The position numbers and the translations under genes were made by a program. Below, in pieces: positions 8,194-9,733 of a DNA stretch of 9,733 bases. The notes beneath the pieces were generated by a model, which did not search any database, had not been told where the DNA came from, and saw nothing but the letters and a program-made list of their open reading frames with translations. Source of the stretch: Opitutia bacterium UBA7374 (GTDB lineage Bacteria; Verrucomicrobiota; Verrucomicrobiia; Opitutales; Coraliomargaritaceae); assembly GCA_002469895.1 (NCBI GenBank), contig DKOA01000066.1:1-9733 (forward strand), in the 5' to 3' direction. The first letter of the stretch is position 1, and each line of letters opens with the position of its first letter.

Positions 8194-9728
8194 GAGTTAA
8201 TTCTCCCGTAAAGAGCGAGTTGTTCAACTAAGTAGGGTACACTGTCTACTTCCAAGCGTTCCAAATCATGCAAATGAAGGCGCCATTGCCAGTTACCAAA
8301 GGGTTGCCCGGGAGTGTTTAGGCGTGCTGCATTATCCAGCGAAAGCAGGTCCTGCATTGGGATGATGGCTAACCGGGCAGGGGAGCGAATAGCGGCTCGT
8401 ATAAAATCCCATGCGATTGATTTTCCATCTACCCCAAGGTAGCGGCGAATATGATCACGCACGTGTTCATCCAGTGATGCATACCATCCGACCGTTGTCT
8501 CATTATCATGGGTGCCGGTATAAATAACTTGATTAGCCACTACATTGTGCGGAAGGAATGGATTTTCAGAATTCTCTCCAAATGCAAATTGTAGAACTGC
8601 CATTCGAGGAAGCCCGGTCTGTTGACACAGAGTATCGACTTCTTTAGTAATCACACCCAAGTCTTCAGCGACGAATTGAACATCCGGACAGGCTTTTTGT
8701 AGGCTCTGGAAGAGGGCGAGGCCCGGGCAGGGCAACCATTTCCCCTTGCGCGCGGTTTTTTCTTTTGTTGGGACCGCCCAGTAGGATTCAAAGCCACGAA
8801 AGTGATCCAGACGGATGATATCAAAGAGTGCGCTATTGGCTAGGATCCGTTCAATCCACCAGTCAAAACCATCCGATTGATGATTTTCCCATTTATAGAG
8901 TGGGTTTCCCCAGAGTTGACCATCTTCAGAAAATAGATCGGGAGGTACGCCGGCAACAAACTTTGGTTTACCGGACTTGTTTAGATCAAAGAGTTCTCTT
9001 TTAGACCAGACATCTGCGCTATCCATTGCGACAAAGATGGGAATGTCACCCATTAGTTGGATTCCCCGCCTAGAGGCCTCTTCGCGGAGTTTCTTAAACT
9101 GGGCGGCAAAAAGGTACTGCTGAAAAACCAGCGCGTCCATTTTTCGAATTATCGCCGGACTTAGCTTCGACTTTTTAACAGTCGCATATGACCGATACTG
9201 AGGTGGCCATTCCAACCAAGGCTGCCCATTGAACGAATCTTTGAGGGCCATAAAGAGTGCATAGTCTATCAGCCATGACTCATTATCTGTACGAAATTGA
9301 TCGATGTCTCCGTAGTCGAGTAGGCTGGAATCTCCACGCCCTGAAAAGCGTTCATAGGCAATTTCTAGTAACCCGGGAAAAAGTTCATATAAACCACCGT
9401 AATCTACGCGATCCCTCGAAAGCCCTTGCAGTGGCTCAAGTTCCTCAATTTGCAAAAGTCCGTCATCCAATAGTGGCTTTAGATCAATAAAATATGGATT
9501 ACCCGCAAATGCAGAAAAACATTGGTAGGGCGAATCGCCGTATCCCGTAGGCCCAAGAGGGCAAATCTGCCATAGGCGGAATGATGCAGACGAAAGAAAA
9601 TCTAAAAATCGGTACGCGCCTGAACCAAAGTTACCGATCCCGTAGCTTCCGGGTAGGCTACTGATTGGCAATAGGACTCCGGCACTGCGTTCATCCAGCC
9701 AATCATACAGTGGGGTGCATTCTGTCAT
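8190..9728 (-). CDS. malQ: 4-alpha-glucanotransferase (amylomaltase/disproportionating enzyme, GH77)
   Basis: MalQ transfers segments of alpha-1,4-glucans between malto-oligosaccharides, releasing glucose, in maltodextrin or glycogen metabolism in the cytosol. The protein has 512 residues, the size of the short Thermus or plant DPE1 type and well below the roughly 690-residue E. coli MalQ. Visible in order: RSAGVLLPISSLPGSYGIGN (14-33) at the start of the barrel; GPTGYGDSPYQ; GDIPIFVAMDSADVW (227-241); the acceptor-loop region AGVPPDLFSEDGQLWGNPLY (259-278); IRLDHFRGFESYW with nucleophile Asp308; VAEDLGVIT with acid/base Glu355; GTHDNETTVGWY with Asp408; and near the end PGQPFGNWQWRL. All three catalytic acids are present. 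Start ATG at 9728 lies 5 bases from the window edge; the N-terminus fits the family, but an upstream start cannot be excluded. The stop is TGA at 8190-8192. No maltose or glycogen genes are visible alongside. Confidence 0.97.
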   Translation of the reverse strand: MTECTPLYDWLDERSAGVLLPISSLPGSYGIGNFGSGAYRFLDFLSSASFRLWQICPLGPTGYGDSPYQCFSAFAGNPYFIDLKPLLDDGLLQIEELEPLQGLSRDRVDYGGLYELFPGLLEIAYERFSGRGDSSLLDYGDIDQFRTDNESWLIDYALFMALKDSFNGQPWLEWPPQYRSYATVKKSKLSPAIIRKMDALVFQQYLFAAQFKKLREEASRRGIQLMGDIPIFVAMDSADVWSKRELFDLNKSGKPKFVAGVPPDLFSEDGQLWGNPLYKWENHQSDGFDWWIERILANSALFDIIRLDHFRGFESYWAVPTKEKTARKGKWLPCPGLALFQSLQKACPDVQFVAEDLGVITKEVDTLCQQTGLPRMAVLQFAFGENSENPFLPHNVVANQVIYTGTHDNETTVGWYASLDEHVRDHIRRYLGVDGKSIAWDFIRAAIRSPARLAIIPMQDLLSLDNAARLNTPGQPFGNWQWRLHLHDLERLEVDSVPYLVEQLALYGRINS

Positions 9729-9733
9729 ACAAT

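Overview
The window looks like a chromosomal segment of a member of the Verrucomicrobiota, probably in the Opitutales/Puniceicoccales group. The evidence is a long GyrB (853 aa) carrying a TOPRIM insertion, a TPR protein of the kind common in that group, a moderate GC content and weak Shine-Dalgarno sequences. This placement rests on recalled protein character, not on a search. No phage, IS, CRISPR, tRNA or rRNA feature was seen.

Layout, left to right. (1) 1-747, + strand: the 3' part of a TPR-repeat protein whose start lies off the window. (2) 748-1182: a 435-base AT-rich gap with no convincing gene, containing overlapping inverted repeats and a degenerate direct repeat. (3) 1183-2298, + strand: a stand-alone nitric oxide synthase oxygenase domain (bacterial-type NOS) with intact haem-thiolate, arginine-binding and pterin-site residues but several unusual active-site substitutions. 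(4) 2382-7495, - strand: the gyrB-gyrA operon, both genes full length, converging on the NOS gene with an 83-base gap. (5) 7496-7664: the divergent control region between gyrB and the next gene, with two short palindromes. (6) 7665-8081, + strand: an Rrf2-family regulator lacking the Fe-S cysteines and resembling CymR at its C-terminus. (7) 8190-9728, - strand: a GH77 4-alpha-glucanotransferase (malQ), whose start lies 5 bases from the window edge.

The genes do not form one pathway. Gyrase is housekeeping DNA supercoiling, and MalQ handles malto-oligosaccharides and glycogen. The most noteworthy element is the NOS gene. It stands alone, with no reductase, pterin-synthesis or arginine genes beside it, so it must borrow electrons from cellular reductases if active. 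Its active-site differences (Gly in place of the Arg of the RYAGY motif, Leu at the NO-release gate position, Glu in the GWYMxTEIG motif) make it a plausible candidate for altered substrate handling or NO-release kinetics. I do not see a multi-gene undescribed system here.
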